64,000 bases of DNA from assembly GCF_014649915.1 (NCBI RefSeq), contig NZ_BMTY01000003.1, forward strand, positions 201,778 to 265,777, written 5' to 3'. Position 1 is the stretch's first letter; each line of letters begins with the position of its first letter. The position numbers and the translations under genes were made by a program. Positions 63,556 to 64,000 of this stretch are shown here, in pieces. This DNA comes from Streptomyces toxytricini (GTDB taxonomy: Bacteria > Actinomycetota > Actinomycetes > Streptomycetales > Streptomycetaceae). The notes beneath the pieces are model-generated. The model was given only the letters and a program-made list of their open reading frames with translations, was not told the origin of the DNA and did not search any database.

Positions 63556-63945
63556 CGGGGGCTCCTCGGTGCGGTGCGGGTGTGCGGCAACGCTAGCGAC
63601 GCCGGACGCGGTCCGCTGTACCGATTCGGGGTTTTCACCCGGAAGTGAGCCGAAAGGATGAGCGGGACGTGGGGCTGCGCGCACACCGGGGTGCCGGACG
63701 GCGGGGAGAGGGGCGCGGAGGCGCGCCGGAGGGGGTGGAAGACGACCGAGGCCGCCACCCCCCACAGGAGAGGCCCCGGTCGTCGTCCGTACGGGCTCGT
63801 GCGACAAGCCCGTACCCTCCTCAGCGCCGCGCGTGCGTTTTGTGTCACACCCCGCTTCGCGCACGCTTGATTGCAGGCCGTACAACTCGTGGACGAAGGT
63901 ACTTGAAAGCCGTAACGTGCTGATTTGCGCCACACGTACAGGACA
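63556..63945. other. Intergenic region upstream of the OHCU decarboxylase and sigma factor genes
   Basis: About 390 bp between the OHCU decarboxylase gene (minus) and the probable ECF sigma gene (plus). Frames here look like chance open stretches. Its right end (63850-63930) is relatively AT-rich and likely holds the sigma-gene promoter, though no clear hexamer pair is identifiable. Confidence 0.4.
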
Positions 63946-64000
63946 GTGAACGGGTTGGGGACTTTGCTGGGGGACGACGCGGAGCTGACCGCCGCCGTGC
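63946..64000 (+). CDS. ECF sigma factor gene, 5' end only
   Basis: GTG 63946 opens a frame to the window end encoding MNGLGTLLGDDAELTAAV. The LLGDDAELTAAV opening is, from memory, that of a Streptomyces ECF-type sigma-70 factor. AGGA lies 5 bp upstream. Only 18 codons are visible, so the call rests on N-terminal resemblance. Confidence 0.45.
   Translation, partial: MNGLGTLLGDDAELTAAV

Overview
This is a high-GC, high-GC3 actinomycete chromosome segment, almost certainly from a Streptomyces. Genes are packed on both strands, GTG starts are frequent, and the order of guaA, pcrA, sucCD, purNH, folD, mdh, glyA, trpS and sdhCDAB matches, from memory, the conserved core arm of the S. coelicolor chromosome. 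I see no insertion sequence, prophage, CRISPR array, rRNA or tRNA, and no compositional break suggesting recent transfer. The window opens inside an aldehyde dehydrogenase gene and closes at the first codons of a probable ECF sigma factor gene.

Layout. 0-8.2 kb: succinate-semialdehyde dehydrogenase (3' part), a GMC/cholesterol-oxidase-like flavoenzyme, chorismate mutase with an attenuator-like leader, guaA, a class II aldolase, a membrane/TIG protein and DoxX. 8.1-11.9 kb: an envelope-stress module of a small membrane protein, a PspC/LiaF-like protein, a PspC-fused histidine kinase and its LuxR-type regulator. 11.9-19.8 kb: a membrane-anchored esterase, an NlpC/P60 hydrolase, pcrA, an M23 peptidase with a structured leader, and a lipase-like hydrolase. 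20.0-20.4 kb: a stand-alone B12-binding protein. 20.5-28.4 kb: a divergent five-gene cassette (SWIM-family homologue and DUF5691 leftward; MoxR ATPase, DUF5682 and VWA rightward) related to E. coli yehLMPQ. 28.7-41.5 kb: sucCD, an HTH/sigma-like fusion protein, the PerM-like protein, purN-purH, folD and mdh, interleaved with small membrane proteins. 41.6-49.4 kb: AhpD-like protein, MocR regulator, MepB, EamA transporter, a YgiB/YgiC-like lipoprotein and ATP-grasp pair, rocD and glyA. 49.6-64 kb: trpS, RNA ligase-like protein, BrkB, a D-Ala-D-Ala carboxypeptidase, a metallophosphoesterase, a TetR operon with matched operators, small envelope proteins, sdhCDAB and OHCU decarboxylase.

How it works together. 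Central metabolism dominates: TCA enzymes (sucCD, mdh, sdhCDAB), one-carbon and purine supply (folD, glyA, purNH, guaA), and cell-wall remodelling (NlpC/P60, M23, carboxypeptidase).

The most interesting signal is in the 134-bp spacer between the two arms of the yeh-like cassette (23421-23554). Both divergent promoters carry TTGTCAGTG followed after 8 bp by a -10-like hexamer. That is the architecture of the RecA-independent DNA-damage (RecA-NDp/PafBC) promoter of actinobacteria, and it suggests that this poorly understood MoxR/VWA system is damage-inducible here. The SWIM-family member of the cassette also appears to have lost its zinc finger. Other leads are paired TetR operators on a promoter at 57.7 kb, a Rex-like palindrome before sucC, a family of probable leaderless promoters, and the HTH-repeat-sigma fusion at 31-33 kb.
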